Source: Sphaerosporella brunnea (lineage: Eukaryota; Ascomycota; Pezizomycetes; Pezizales; Pyronemataceae). Taken from it: 43,295 nucleotides of DNA. How positions within the stretch are numbered: position 1 is the stretch's first letter; every line of letters begins with the position of its first letter. The notes under the pieces were generated by a model that was given only the letters and a program-made list of their open reading frames with translations, was not told the origin of the DNA and made no database searches. Below are positions 32,494 through 43,029 of the stretch, in pieces. The position numbers and the translations under genes were made by a program. The stretch is from assembly GCA_008704415.1 (NCBI GenBank), contig VXIS01000374.1:1-43295 (forward strand). The letters are read 5' to 3'.

Positions 32494-33227
32494 ACGATGC
32501 ATACGATTTGGAATGGTTAAACGTGATTAGATGGGTTGCGAGTTTGTGTGCATGGGTTTCGTTTCTTATTCATCTTGCTTTTTGTTGACATTGGTGTATA
32601 GCGGATGAAAGAATTCTGTATTACGATCCCTGTTTTGTTATTATTTCCTCACCATTTTCATTGCATTGTAGCGATTGGTTTTGCTCAAGCTCCTATTCAA
32701 CTTTGTTAAGGGAGTGTGATAATCTGCAGCATTGTTTGTATTCGGGCGTGTAAGGAGTTGCCTGTTGGGCTGTTTTCCTGTGCTTCGGTTTCATCACAAT
32801 TACATGTTTTTGGAGGTAGACTGGTTTCTCGTTTTTCTTGTATACCATAGTACTTGGTACCATTCTCGTCGTCTACGGCATAACGCTGGACGAGACCAAA
32901 CTTTCGTTGCCTACCAGACTGTCCAAGAAGGGATTCGGAGAGTCGAAGAGTGATGTAACTTTCCCAGCGCCTTCCCCTGCACAAACGCTGGCCCCTCCTG
33001 ATCGAATTTAATATGTATCCAATAAGAGAAGCAAATGAAATTTTCCCGAGCAATCTCATGTTGCAAATAGTAAAGAGAAGTACCATGCCACCCACAATTC
33101 AGTAAAACCACAACAGAAAAGCAGTCAAACAACAAAGGAGATAACATTTATTACAAGCAACCCATTGAATTCAGACAATGCGCAAGAAAGAAACGAATCT
33201 CCCGTTTCTGAATGAACAATATACCCC
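32494..33227. other. Convergent 3' intergenic region
   Basis: The 734 bp lie between the VAC7 and HRP1 stop codons and presumably hold both 3' UTRs. A minus-strand open frame of about 129 codons (33095-32706) has no recognisable motif and is not called. Confidence 0.5.
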
Positions 33228-35981
33228 CTACGCGAAGCGTTCCTGGTTCCGAGCGTAGGGATGAAAACTGCCACGGTGACCCACATTGTAGCCAGCACCC
33301 CGACCAACCGCGCCTCCTCCTCGGCCACCACGGTAATTGCTGCCGGGCTTGGTGTTGCGAGGACCGGTTGGCGCGTTGGGTGGCGGTCCCTCCATCCGTC
33401 CAAATTGTGAATTCGGCGTGCCTGGGCCAGTTAGCCAAATGTGAAGTAGATGCGGGAAATACACATACCTCCTCTGGATTGCTGAGCAGTAGCAGCAGCA
33501 ACGGCATTCTGCTGCTGGACCTGCTGCATGACCTGTTGTGGTGGAACATCATCGTACATCCCCTCCCAAGAGCTGGGATGTGACTGCGGCGGTTGATAAT
33601 CCCTCTGCGAAGGGTGGTTCTGGAAACGGGGCTGGCGGAAACCACCATGTAGATTCTGCTGCTGCGACATATCCACATAGGCACCTTGAACATCGTAGCT
33701 CTGTCCATATCCAGACCCGCCAGACCCGCTAAACGGCCCTTGCTGTGCCATTTGGAGGGGCACCTGCGCAGGCGGTGACTGAATTGGGGGGGATTGTTGA
33801 TGGGCACCTTGTTGCTGCTGCTGCTGTTGCTGCCTCATCAGTTGCGCTTGCATGTTCATCTGCTGCATCAGCTGAGGATTCATAGCCGCCATGTGAGGCA
33901 TGTTCTGTATGGCCTGCTGCATCATGGCTGGATTTATGATTGGCATAGGGCCACTTCCGCGTCCGAATTGGCTTATGGCTTGCATATATCGTTGCATCTG
34001 CTGCCAGTATTGTGCCATCATCTGAGGGGTCATCCCGTTGTACGCTGCAGTCTGAAGTCCTTGTGGGCCGTTCTGATTTTGCTGGCCATTGTTGAAGCCT
34101 CCATTGTTATTGCTATCACGATTATCAAACCTGTCACGGTTTCCGCGGTCTCTAAAGCCGTTGCGGTCATCCCTCTCATCGAAATGTGCGTTCCGGGTGT
34201 TGCCGCGAGGCTGCGCTTTCTTGACTTCGATCTGAGGGGTAAGTCAATAAGCGCCGATTACTTCTTCCACGGAACGTAACATACTGCTTTACCCATGATT
34301 TCCAATGTCGGACAATTCAAGGCATTCTCCACCGCGACTTCGCTATCGAACGTCACGAATCCGAAACCTCTTGGACGGCCTGTGTCCTTATCCATCATCA
34401 AGGTGGCATCCAGGACTCTACCAAACTGAGTGAAGTATTCCCTAAAATCCGATTCTGTTGCCTCTTGGCTGACTCCGCCTACGAATATCTTCGAGGTTTT
34501 CTCTTGCTCATCTCGTGGGATGGCACGCTTGGGATCAATCTGCACAATGGCAACGTCAGCTTGCTGGATACTACGAAACCCCTGCACTGACAAAACATAC
34601 AATCTTCCCATCCAAGTAATGTTCCTTCACCATGACGATGTTCACCGTCTTCGGGTCTTTAAAAGTCAGGAATCCAAAGCCCCGAGACCTTCCGGTCGGC
34701 CCATCACGCATGACTGTACACTCCGTTACTTCTCCAAATTGGCTGAAGTATTCCTTCAGGGAATCTATTCCGATCGTGCTGCGAATCAATACTCTGCACC
34801 GCAGGGGCCCCAAGATGAATCATACCATCTGTGGTTTCCCAATTTAATCCACCTATGAACATTTTCCTAAATACAGACCAGAAACAGTGTCAACCTATGT
34901 CCGTTCAAGATAGCGTATTCATAAAGCAACGGTATTGACAGGAAAGCATGAGAGGATATAAGATATGATTGAAAGCGAGAGGAGGGGGATCGGAAGACGA
35001 GCTCGCACGGACGCGGAGTTGAAGATAGGACTGGCTCCAGTCATGAACTGGCAATGGCGCTTCTCTTTTTGCAGATGACGCGTTTTGGAACACCATGTAA
35101 TTCCCAATCCATCTATTGATTGATTCCCATTGTATCTTTTCGTACACAAACTACCATCAGTGTATTCCATGAGAGTCGGCTAGATACTGCTAGCTAGGTA
35201 GTTCTCCAATTTTCCCGGAATAGTAGTAGAAGTACACCCCATTCCCATGCCGAGTCGTTTGTGGTGGATGCTGTTTGCGCGGAGAAGCATTTTGTCCTTG
35301 AATCCGGGCCCGCCCTCGCGCAGTGTCCCCCAGCACTTGATACATCTTTTATTCTCCTATCAATGGTTGCGGTCCGTTGCTCATGTCTTCTGCTATTTTG
35401 AATGTTTCCCTCCCCTCGCTTGAACGACAAGTAGTTGCTAGCCAGAAAGATAGAAGGAAAATCAAGAAAAAAGAAACTTGATGTAAATACGCACCCATCC
35501 TCTTTAATAGCAGGGCTTCCAGCACTTTGATCAAGGAAAGCGTTGGAGGCCATGTGATCATTATCATTCCCGCCATGTCCCTGGCTCATGTTGGCAGCAT
35601 CCCATCCGCCAAAGTCTTGCGTATGATGAGGGCGATGGAGCTCTTCAGGCTGTTGTGCTTCAGGTACTTGCGTCTCTGTAGGCGACTGGGGCGCCCTAGG
35701 ATCGATTGCCTTCGCGGGTGTCAAAGTTGGTGCGGATGTCCGCGTATCAGAAGCTACCGGTGCAGGGTGCGCTCCAGCATCTTTGGATTGGATAGCGATA
35801 GGAGTAGTTTCGGTTTGGGTGGGATTGGTCAGTGAGGGAGATGATTTCGGGGATTCATCGTCTCCATAGCTGAAATCCAAGCTGTCAGCGAAAACAAACC
35901 TCGATGGCCAGAGGTGGTCGATTCAGCCACATACAGATCAGCGAAAAGATCATCATCGTGCTGCTCGTCAGAGGGGTCCAT
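33228..35981 (-). CDS. HRP1: Hrp1/Nab4-type hnRNP, cleavage factor IB
   Basis: Seven exons: 35981-35935, 35869-35495, 34866-34826, 34764-34601, 34539-34285, 34231-33469 and 33421-33228. All phases join, giving about 612 aa. The N-terminus is acidic (MDPSDEQHDDDLFADLYGDDES), then Pro/Thr/Gln-rich. RRM1 starts at about residue 142 (KMFIGGLNWETTD, SRGFGFLTF) and RRM2 at about 225 (KIFVGGVSQEATE, PRGFGFVTF). An Arg/Asp/Asn-rich linker, a Met/Gln-rich low-complexity region with a poly-Gln run, and an RGG C-terminus (YRGGRGGGAVGRG) follow. In yeast Hrp1 binds the UA-rich efficiency element, directs mRNA 3'-end cleavage and shuttles with mRNA. Intron 2 (628 bp) is about ten times longer than the others and sits between the disordered N-terminus and RRM1. 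Confidence 0.93.
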
Positions 35982-36733
35982 GTGTGGTGCTGGCGTGATG
36001 TAAAGCGACGCGATTGAAATTATTGTGTGCTTCTTCAACTGGCGAAGCTTGGTGCAACTGGGTTGGATAAAAACAAAACGATACGGCAGATCAAGGTGAC
36101 GCAAGCCGTTCGTTACTAGAGGAACCGATGGTGCGATGTGTGCTGGGAGGAGTAGGAAGAGACGGGAGGAGTGATGGTGATGTGGTGGTGGCGGTTAGAA
36201 GTGAATATTTAGGTAGTGGTGTTTGGTTTTCGATAAAAGGGTGGGCTTTGAAGAACACCCACAACTAGAAGATTACTAAGCAGGAACGGAAGCCACAAAT
36301 GACTAAGAGACGCTTTACCCAATCGAATTTTTGTCAAAGTGCAGATGCGAGAAAAAGAGCCCACGAGAAAAGCGCTACACCAGTTTGTGTGAACGCTAAA
36401 GCCCGATAAGGCCAGATGATTGGACCAAACCCAATCGGTTTTTCAGTCATTAGCTGGTAAGTTTTTCGTGCACTTTTTGACGGAACGTCTCTATGAGGAG
36501 CTACCACACGCGGTGGCCTATAGTCACTATCGGTGTACAAAATTGCGACCAGAGGATGGCCACAATTGAAACTTTTCTTCTGGAACGCCGGTTTTCCAGA
36601 AAAATAAGGTTTCAAATCTTCCAGATCCCTTCTAAACCCTTCTGAACGGCTGCGAGAAGTCTTCCAATCATCGTGTTTTGTGGCAAACACCGAGTTGAGT
36701 CTAGATTTTTATAATAGAAGGGGAGAGAGGCCT
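35982..36733. other. HRP1 upstream region with an uncertain small ORF
   Basis: Sequence to about 36240 is probably the HRP1 promoter. A minus-strand frame from ATG 36690 to 36334 (118 codons; contains WKTSRSRSEGFRRDLEDLK and ends in a hydrophobic segment) shows no family I recognise and no clear gene context. Confidence 0.3.
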
Positions 36734-36734
36734 A

Positions 36735-36849
36735 CCGCATAAACTCGCGAACAAGAGACTGGGGCTAAGTCACTGCGCCATGTGGCAAGGTCACTAAGCC
36801 TACATGACGCAGTGACTTAGCCCAGTCTCTTGTTCGCGAGGTTATGCGG
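36735..36849. mobile_element. Hairpin MITE, copy 2 (about 115 bp)
   Basis: The same palindromic unit as 9790-9905, with TA at 36733-36734 and 36850-36851. The arms differ by a few bases (for example an extra G in GCGAGGTTATGCGG). Confidence 0.85.
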
Positions 36850-37025
36850 TATTGAGACTTCCAGACGTCCAAAAATCTGGGTCACGCAAGGTATTTGGGA
36901 CAGTGGTCGGCTGTGACGTCACCCTCGACCGGTGGTGGTGTGAAGGCAGAACTTCGGCATGTAGAATCTCGCGTAGATGGGATAGTGGCAAAGTCGCTTG
37001 GCCGCCCGGCGAAATCACGGAGCTG

Positions 37026-37073
37026 CAGAGGGAGTGTCACTAAGCCACGTCCCTTACTCGCGAGAAAATGCGG
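37026..37073. repeat. Half copy of the hairpin MITE
   Basis: GTCACTAAGCC, then CTCGCGAGAAAATGCGG, matches the right arm of the hairpin family and is followed by TA (37074-37075). The left arm was not found. Confidence 0.5.
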
Positions 37074-37385
37074 TATTCAGCAACCACGGATGCAAATCAC
37101 AACAATCGCTCTTGAGGACCATTTAGAGAAAACAATTAAAAAAATTTCATGCGATGCTGGTGGTTGCAGTTTCCTGTTGTCATGATGAGGTTGCACACTC
37201 AAAATGTAACGCAACCCGAGTGACCCAGGCCGTCGGTCGAAACATCAGTCACGCAACACGAAGCTTAACACCGCAAGCTTTGAGCAATCTCAATCGCCAA
37301 CACAGGTAAATCCCGAAAATGATCCTTGCTAGCAGTTTAAAAAGAAATCTACTAATTATTTACAGTGGGAAGATTTAAGCAGAGC

Positions 37386-37796
37386 AAGCACTGAGAGCTG
37401 CGACAGTCCAAACGAAATAAATGTTGCACGACCTGGTTAATGTCTCAGCAACCCGATTTCCTTCTACGGAAGTGTCGTGTCCAGGAAGCTATTGAGCTTA
37501 CCGGTCACCTCTGCACTTTCTTACCCAGGTTCCATCCTGAATTGAACTGGATTGAGTATTTCTGGGGCCATACCAAACGATATACACGGTGGAATTGTGG
37601 CTATGACATCCACTCTCTCAGGGAGAACGTTCCGGCCGCATTGAATTCGATCGAGCCCGGTCTTATCTGGAAGTACTGGAACAAGACACAACGAATCTTC
37701 AATCCCTACGGCACTAAAGAGTTCTCAGAGGATGCCTACAAGCAACACCGAGGTGTTTCTCCCCTATGTTCCGGGTTGGCGTCGGCGATGGTGTGA
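37386..37796 (+). pseudogene. C-terminal fragment of a fungal DDE transposase
   Basis: The open frame reads LMSQQPDFLLRKCRVQEAIE, TFLPRFHPELNWIEYFWG, RYTRWNCGYDIHSLRENVP and FNPYGTKEFSEDAYKQHR. The block FHPELNxIEYFWG is the third acidic motif of a DDE endonuclease family common in fungal genomes. Only the last third is present; no N-terminal part was found upstream, so it is a relic. It lies between hairpin MITE copies 2 and 3. Confidence 0.7.
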
Positions 37797-38295
37797 CAGG
37801 TAGGCACCCTTTGAAAATTATTGCGGGGTTTTTCTCACCACCAAATTCTAGTTCGAAAACACGTACAGAAAGAGCGCGAGCGGATTATTCTGGCAAAGGA
37901 AGAATCGTGGCAATCGCACTTAAAATGGCGAAGTTGTTGACGATGGTGGTGGCGGGGGTAGGGGGTGGGGGTGGGAGCAGGCATTGGGAGCGATAGCCTT
38001 TCTAATGCATACACTCGTTATTGGGAGCAAAAAATTTGAAATATCATTGGGCAGCAGCAAAAGATGGAGTACATACTGTGAAGTTACTATCACACTCTGT
38101 TTTTGTGCCCTGCAGAAAGGGGTTTCGCGGTTTCTATCACCTTGGGGGCCACGCATCATACAATATCACTCGCGCCAAACCTGTTGCGTGTCATTCAACG
38201 TCTACAATGCCCGTCTGGCGCTTATTATGTAATGCCCGACCGGTTTTAACTACCCACACCACAACAAAATAATGCGTAATATATATATATATATA

Positions 38296-38409
38296 TACCG
38301 CATAAACTCGCGAACAAGAGACTGGGGCTAAGTCACTGCGCCATGTAGCAAAACCAAGCCTACATGGCGCAGTGACTTAGCCCAGTCTCTTGTTCGCGAG
38401 TTTATGCGG
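38296..38409. mobile_element. Hairpin MITE, copy 3 (about 114 bp)
   Basis: Third copy of the palindromic element, inserted at the end of a (TA)n run (about 38279-38295), with TA on both sides. This fits a TA-specific insertion. Confidence 0.85.
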
Positions 38410-38411
38410 TA

Positions 38412-39100
38412 TCTCATCGACCGTAGAACTAGCGTATGTGGTCCATATGGGCCACGGCAACCGACATATCCCGTTATAGCACAACAACGAGACTTTGGTG
38501 GTCGGAGAAAAGCGAGGTTACGCGGCTTCTCTGCGTGTGAAAACTTTATTTATTGAGTGACGTCAACTTTTTATCGCGTCGGACATTGACAAAGTGACCT
38601 GCAAGAGAGTGCATTTGGGGTCGCAACAGCACCCAAAACCACCACGATGTCCAACGGAAAACTTTACCCACGAGAGAAAGCAGTGAACTATGCCCCTGCC
38701 CATATATCAAACGATGAATCTGAGGTGCAGACGGGAGCTTCCACTTCAGAAAGGCCCTCAAAAGTCAAACAGCGAGCGAAAAAACGCCGAATCACCAAAT
38801 CTCACTCACTCACCCCCGAAGGACCACCAAGTGCTGCACCGCCATCGCCTCAAGACCGCGGCGGGTAACCTTCGAGCCCATAGTCCCCAAGACCAACTTC
38901 CACAGCGCATACAATAAACTTCCGGCTATTCTTAAGCGCATAAGTAGCGTGAGCCCTGAGGCAAGCGTTAGGCTGTTTTTGACGCTGTCCTTGCCGGAGA
39001 CAATTTTGCAGGAAACTGGCTTTCTAGGTAAAGATGAGAACGAGTAAAATAAAACGAGTGATATTGTGTGACTCGGGTTGGGGCTATCACCGAGTGTTAT
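38412..39100. other. No confident gene
   Basis: An ORF at 38647-38868 (74 codons, MSNGKLYPREKAVNYAPAHI, then basic and Pro-rich) has an open context but no recognisable domain. The rest shows nothing. Confidence 0.25.
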
Positions 39101-39118
39101 CCAGTGAAGCAAGAAGAT

Positions 39119-39252
39119 GTATATAAGAGGCAGCTAGATTAGCCGGTAAGATCATAATACAATTGCTTTTTCCATTACCATCCTTCCACTTCAGCTCAGC
39201 CTGAACATCAACACATTAAACACTTTCAACAGGTTATCAGCCTGGCGCGTTA
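39119..39252 (+). promoter_or_regulatory. Copia-type LTR end and primer-binding region
   Basis: GTATATAAGAGGC at about 39118 is a TATA-like box. About 110 bp later an LTR-like end (TTTCAACA, to 39231) is followed directly by GGTTATCAGCCTGGCGCG, resembling the initiator-Met tRNA-type primer site of Copia elements. The gag relic starts 59 bp after the presumed LTR end. Confidence 0.5.
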
Positions 39253-39290
39253 CCACTAGCCAAAACCTAAGTCAATTTTACCCTTTAAGA

Positions 39291-40368
39291 ATGTCAACCA
39301 AAGATAACTTCAAGCATGTAAGAGGCAACTTCGATCACCTTACCAATTTGAACTACTCTGCATGGTCCAAGAACATGGGTTGCCTACTTCACGCGATTGA
39401 TGTGTGGGATATCGTCAACGGCAACAAAGATGAGCATTCAAGACCGGCAGCAGAGGCAAACCGACAGAGTCATTCAGAGTTTCAAGACTTTCGTTGAAGA
39501 AGCAAAGATGTTCCTGCTAGCATCTGCAACTCTTGCACCAAAGTCAGCAAGGAATATATCGATGACACTGACGATCCTGCTGATATGGGGAGAATACTGG
39601 AACAATCCCTAAGAACCACAAGCACTTCAGTGGGACGTCAACAGATTTATCAGAGATTCATGTCTCCAAAACTGAGTCTGGAAGCTCCAATTGTCGACTT
39701 CTTCTTTGAACTTCTCTGACTGGAGAACAAGATCAAAGGGACCACTGAGGAGATATCCTATACCGCTTTTAAAACGCTTATATTCGCTTCACTTATACCT
39801 ATCTTCAAGGTAACAGCCAAGATTGAACAAAACAAACCTCTTCCAACCGTCCAGACAATCATAGATGCGTTGCTTGAAAAGAAGAAACTTCAATCCATGG
39901 GAAACCAATCTGATGCAGTTGCCAAAGCTCTGGCCAGTGTAACGGAGAGGGTCGAGAACAGACTTGAGGAGCCGAAAGTACTCGTGTACAGAGGGGCAAC
40001 GGACAGGTTCAGGAAGAAGAGGTCAGGGTGGGATTCGGGGGTGACGACAGGCACGAAGCACGAGGTGTAAGATTCAGATCCGGACCAAGATACTCAGATT
40101 GAGATACAAAGGTTTAGTGAAGAAGAAAGGAAAACAAACAACAAGCGGAAATGAAAGCCTCTCCATATAGCCCACGTGACCGCGGCGCCCCGGGCCATGC
40201 GGTTGCCGAACATTCCCTCTGCAGAGCCGCAACAAAGACCCGTAACATCCTAATCCAATTTCGCGCCGTGACAGTCAGCAATAGCTGAAACTTGAAATGG
40301 TGCAAATTGTGCGAGAGACCTACCCACAATATGGATTAATGATGGTCCAAAAAGTCAAAGAAGAAGAC
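39291..40368 (+). pseudogene. Copia-type gag relic, interrupted by a solo LTR
   Basis: ATG 39291 opens MSTKDNFKHVRGNFDHLTNL, then NYSAWSKNMGCLLHAIDVWD, the usual start of Copia gag polyproteins. After frame changes near 39435 the homology continues (RQQIYQRFMSP, IVDFFFELL, TEEISYTAFKTLIFASLIPI, TVQTIIDALLEKKKL). A 336-bp solo LTR (39938-40273) splits the frame, after which EMVQIVRETYPQ continues to about 40368. At least two frameshifts and several stops are present. No pol is left. Confidence 0.7.
39938..40273 (-). mobile_element. Solo LTR of the second retroelement family (copy B, 336 bp)
   Basis: The unit starts TGTAACGGAGAGGGTC and ends CGCCGTGACA. It is homologous in inverse orientation to 17339-17674 and of equal length. 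The flanks GCCAG (39933-39937) and GTCAG (40274-40278) are a near-perfect 5-bp duplication, and the Copia gag reading resumes on the far side. Insertion into the Copia relic is therefore well supported. Confidence 0.75.
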
Positions 40369-40679
40369 TGTTATACCTACCTCTCACAATATCAATTATG
40401 ATACCCCCTTACGAGTTATACCTACATAACCATGAAGGGTACTCAACGGTTTACTGGCGTTGATGATTATCAACGGTAGGGCTACATAATAATCAGTGAG
40501 TCCACTCAATTAGGTAGTGTCCTAAGAGTTACAAGACTTACATCATAATTGCGGGGGTGAAGTTAGTTGCAAGAACGCATAGTAATAGTGTTTTTTTCTG
40601 GGGGAAAAATAACTCACCACTCATACACCTAGTCAAAGGGTATACGAGTGGACAATTGGCAACTGTATTGGTTTAACAC
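40369..40679 (+). repeat. Retroelement repeat module X, copy B
   Basis: It starts TGTTATACCTACCTCTCACA and matches 18197-18500. It follows the Copia gag relic and is cut at 40680 by a gypsy LTR, so it is probably a truncated Copia LTR. Confidence 0.55.
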
Positions 40680-41494
40680 TGTAATGAGGCTCTGTCTACC
40701 AGAGGGTTGTGGAATCAACTAAAGATCTTTGAAAGAAAAGCTCTAAGACTCAAATTCTGGACAATGGAATTTTAAAGTCTTTCTTTCTTGAGGTGGATAC
40801 TAATGGTTCTTGTTGCTGGAGAAGAGAGGGTTTTCTGAGTGGAAACAGTCCTACTTATAGTAGAAAGCCGCTCCAAAGACTACCCTTCTGTCTGAGTCAT
40901 ACTCAGCCCTCTAAGTCCTTTGCTAGCGTTCCGACAGTCTCTACGACTGTGGGGGTTAAGGCCCTTCGTATGACTTACACTTTGATTTGAAAGCATGAGT
41001 TATAGGTGTGAGTCATACACTGAACACATCACCCAGTGCAGGGATTGTATTCTCGTGCTGCAGGTAGATGCTCAGCCTCATTGGTGCTCCATCGTCTGAT
41101 CATCTGCATCGATACCCTACGCAAAGACCATTCTTACTATGAATAATTTAGGGCAACTGATCATCATGTCTTCGACTAAATGCCTTCCGCACGATCAGTT
41201 CTTACCCATCTGATTGTCATGCGAGTTTTCCTGAAATAGTAAGTCAACGAAGATAACTCTGAAGAACTTTAACAATAGCCTATACTATTGTCATCTCCGG
41301 ATTAAATCCTGCTCCCGATGGTGTTCCATCTGAGTGATATAACCTTTATGTTTTCCTCATAGTGTTACCAGAGCTAGCTTTCAGGATCTGGAGCCACACG
41401 GCTATCACGTACCCTCTAAGCGATCTCTATGCAGACTTATTCAATTCCCTAGCTGACTACTGAAAGTACATGTCGCATGACCATACCCATGACA
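40680..41494 (-). mobile_element. Gypsy 3' LTR (copy 2)
   Basis: This 815-bp LTR, on the minus strand, starts TGTCATGGGTATGG and ends CATTACA. A purine tract on the minus strand (AGGAGGGGAGTAA, plus-strand 41495-41507) directly precedes it, as expected upstream of a 3' LTR. Confidence 0.8.
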
Positions 41495-41735
41495 TTACTC
41501 CCCTCCTAACACATCTCGTCTCGAGATGTTAACTAGACTTCAATTTGTAAGGAAATTCTTCACCAAGGAAATCCTTACTGTACTCTGCTATCACTCGCCT
41601 GTCAGAAATATCTCTCATGGACTTCTTGAAGCATAAGGTCGACTACTTCCTCGCCTCCTAAGTGCTCCCAAGGTTCTTAGGTGGCTTCCTCCAGCGTAAT
41701 GCCTTTCTGAAAAACCAATAAGTTCACTAAACCGG
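41495..41735 (-). pseudogene. Degenerate gypsy pol C-terminus
   Basis: The sequence parallels 42878-43120 next to the better-preserved element. With frame changes it encodes remnants of the chromodomain end (GFQKGITLEEAT, EPWEHLGG). Upstream homology stops at about 41735, where repeat module Y (inverted) begins. Confidence 0.6.
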
Positions 41736-42056
41736 GTACAAGGAAGATAGGCCTAACAGTAATTCTTTTCAAAGGAGAAGAAACTTATTAGACGAAGAGC
41801 TTGCAAATACGTGATCAGTAAAGGTTCGCTAATGGAATGAGTATATTCGTACTGAAGGGAAAATACAATAAAGATTTGAAAGGAACATGATTGCGTTAAA
41901 GCGATAATTTTGTCAAGGCTGAACCTCACAATATACTAAAGACGATGTCTGCTAACTCTGATGAGCTCTCAACTTGAGGGAAATCTCTTGGATTATATCC
42001 TCACGGATTTGCCTGTAAGCCTCAAATTTGATTTTCACTCCTTGGATGAACACTTG
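41712..42056 (-). repeat. Repeat module Y, copy B (inverted)
   Basis: Reverse-complement match to 18840-19225, lying between the degenerate gypsy end and the next gypsy LTR. Confidence 0.6.
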
Positions 42057-42877
42057 TATAACAAGGTTGTGTCTACCAGAGTGTCGTGGAATTGAACTCA
42101 GGGCCTTGAGAAAACAAAAGCTAAATCCTAAACAATAGAATTTTAAGGGCTATCTTGTCGGGTAGACACTAATGTTTCTTGTTGCTGAAGATAAAGGGGT
42201 TCTCGGGGCAGAAGCAGTCCTACTTATAGTGAAAGCCACCCCCGAGACTACCGTCTCCCTGAGTAATACTCAGTCTTTACTAGGTCGCTGGCTTTCCGAT
42301 CGTCTCTACGACTGTGGGCGTCAAGGACCGCACAGAGATCACGCCACTTTCCTTGACTCATACTTGATTTCAAAGCATGAGTTATAGGTGTGAGCCGTAC
42401 CCGGAACACTTCACTTCTTGCAGCATTTATGTTTCCGTGTTGCAGGTAGATGCTCAGCCCCATTGGCTCCATCTCCCGATCTTCTGCGTCGCATGCCCTA
42501 CGCAACAACCACACTTACTATGGAGTTTCTAGGCCGAGTAACTCTTCCATATTTCGGCTCTATGCCTTCTGGTTGATCCCTCTTGACCCCTCCGATCGTC
42601 ATGCTAGTTTCTGGAACAGGCAAGTCAATGAAGATATCTCGGAAGAGCTTTAACAATAGCCTATACTATTGTCATCTCCGAACCGGATGCTCTTCCCAGG
42701 TAGCGTCCTACCTGAGGCATCCGATCTCCGAGTTCTTCCATAGCGTCACTCAAGCTAGCTACTATGATTCGGAGCCACCCGGCTATCACGTGCCCTCGAG
42801 GCGATCACTATGCAGACCCTATTCTTTTCCCCTAGCTGACTACTTAGAGTACATGTCACGTGACCATACCCGTGACA
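42057..42877 (-). mobile_element. Gypsy 3' LTR (copy 3)
   Basis: This 821-bp LTR on the minus strand begins TGTCACGGGTATGG. It is preceded by a polypurine tract (AGTTAGGAGGGAAGTAA, plus 42878-42894) and the pol end on its right side. It is similar over its length to copies 1 and 2. Confidence 0.85.
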
Positions 42878-43029
42878 TTACTTCCCTCCTAACTAATCTC
42901 GTCTCGAGATAGTAACTTCCAATTTTTAAGTGTAAGGAATCTAACCAAGGAAATTCTTCATTTCATTCTACTATCCCTCGCCTGTCGGGGATATCTCTCA
43001 TGGAACTCCTTCAGCATACGGCTGACAGT

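Noticed and set aside
32706..33095. 129-codon minus-strand ORF between VAC7 and HRP1
   Set aside because: No domain, no splice context, and a position in the presumed overlapping 3' UTRs.
24414..36104. A biosynthetic or functional cluster formed by Wee1, Vac7 and Hrp1
   Set aside because: The genes have unrelated core functions and no shared enzymes, transporters or regulators.
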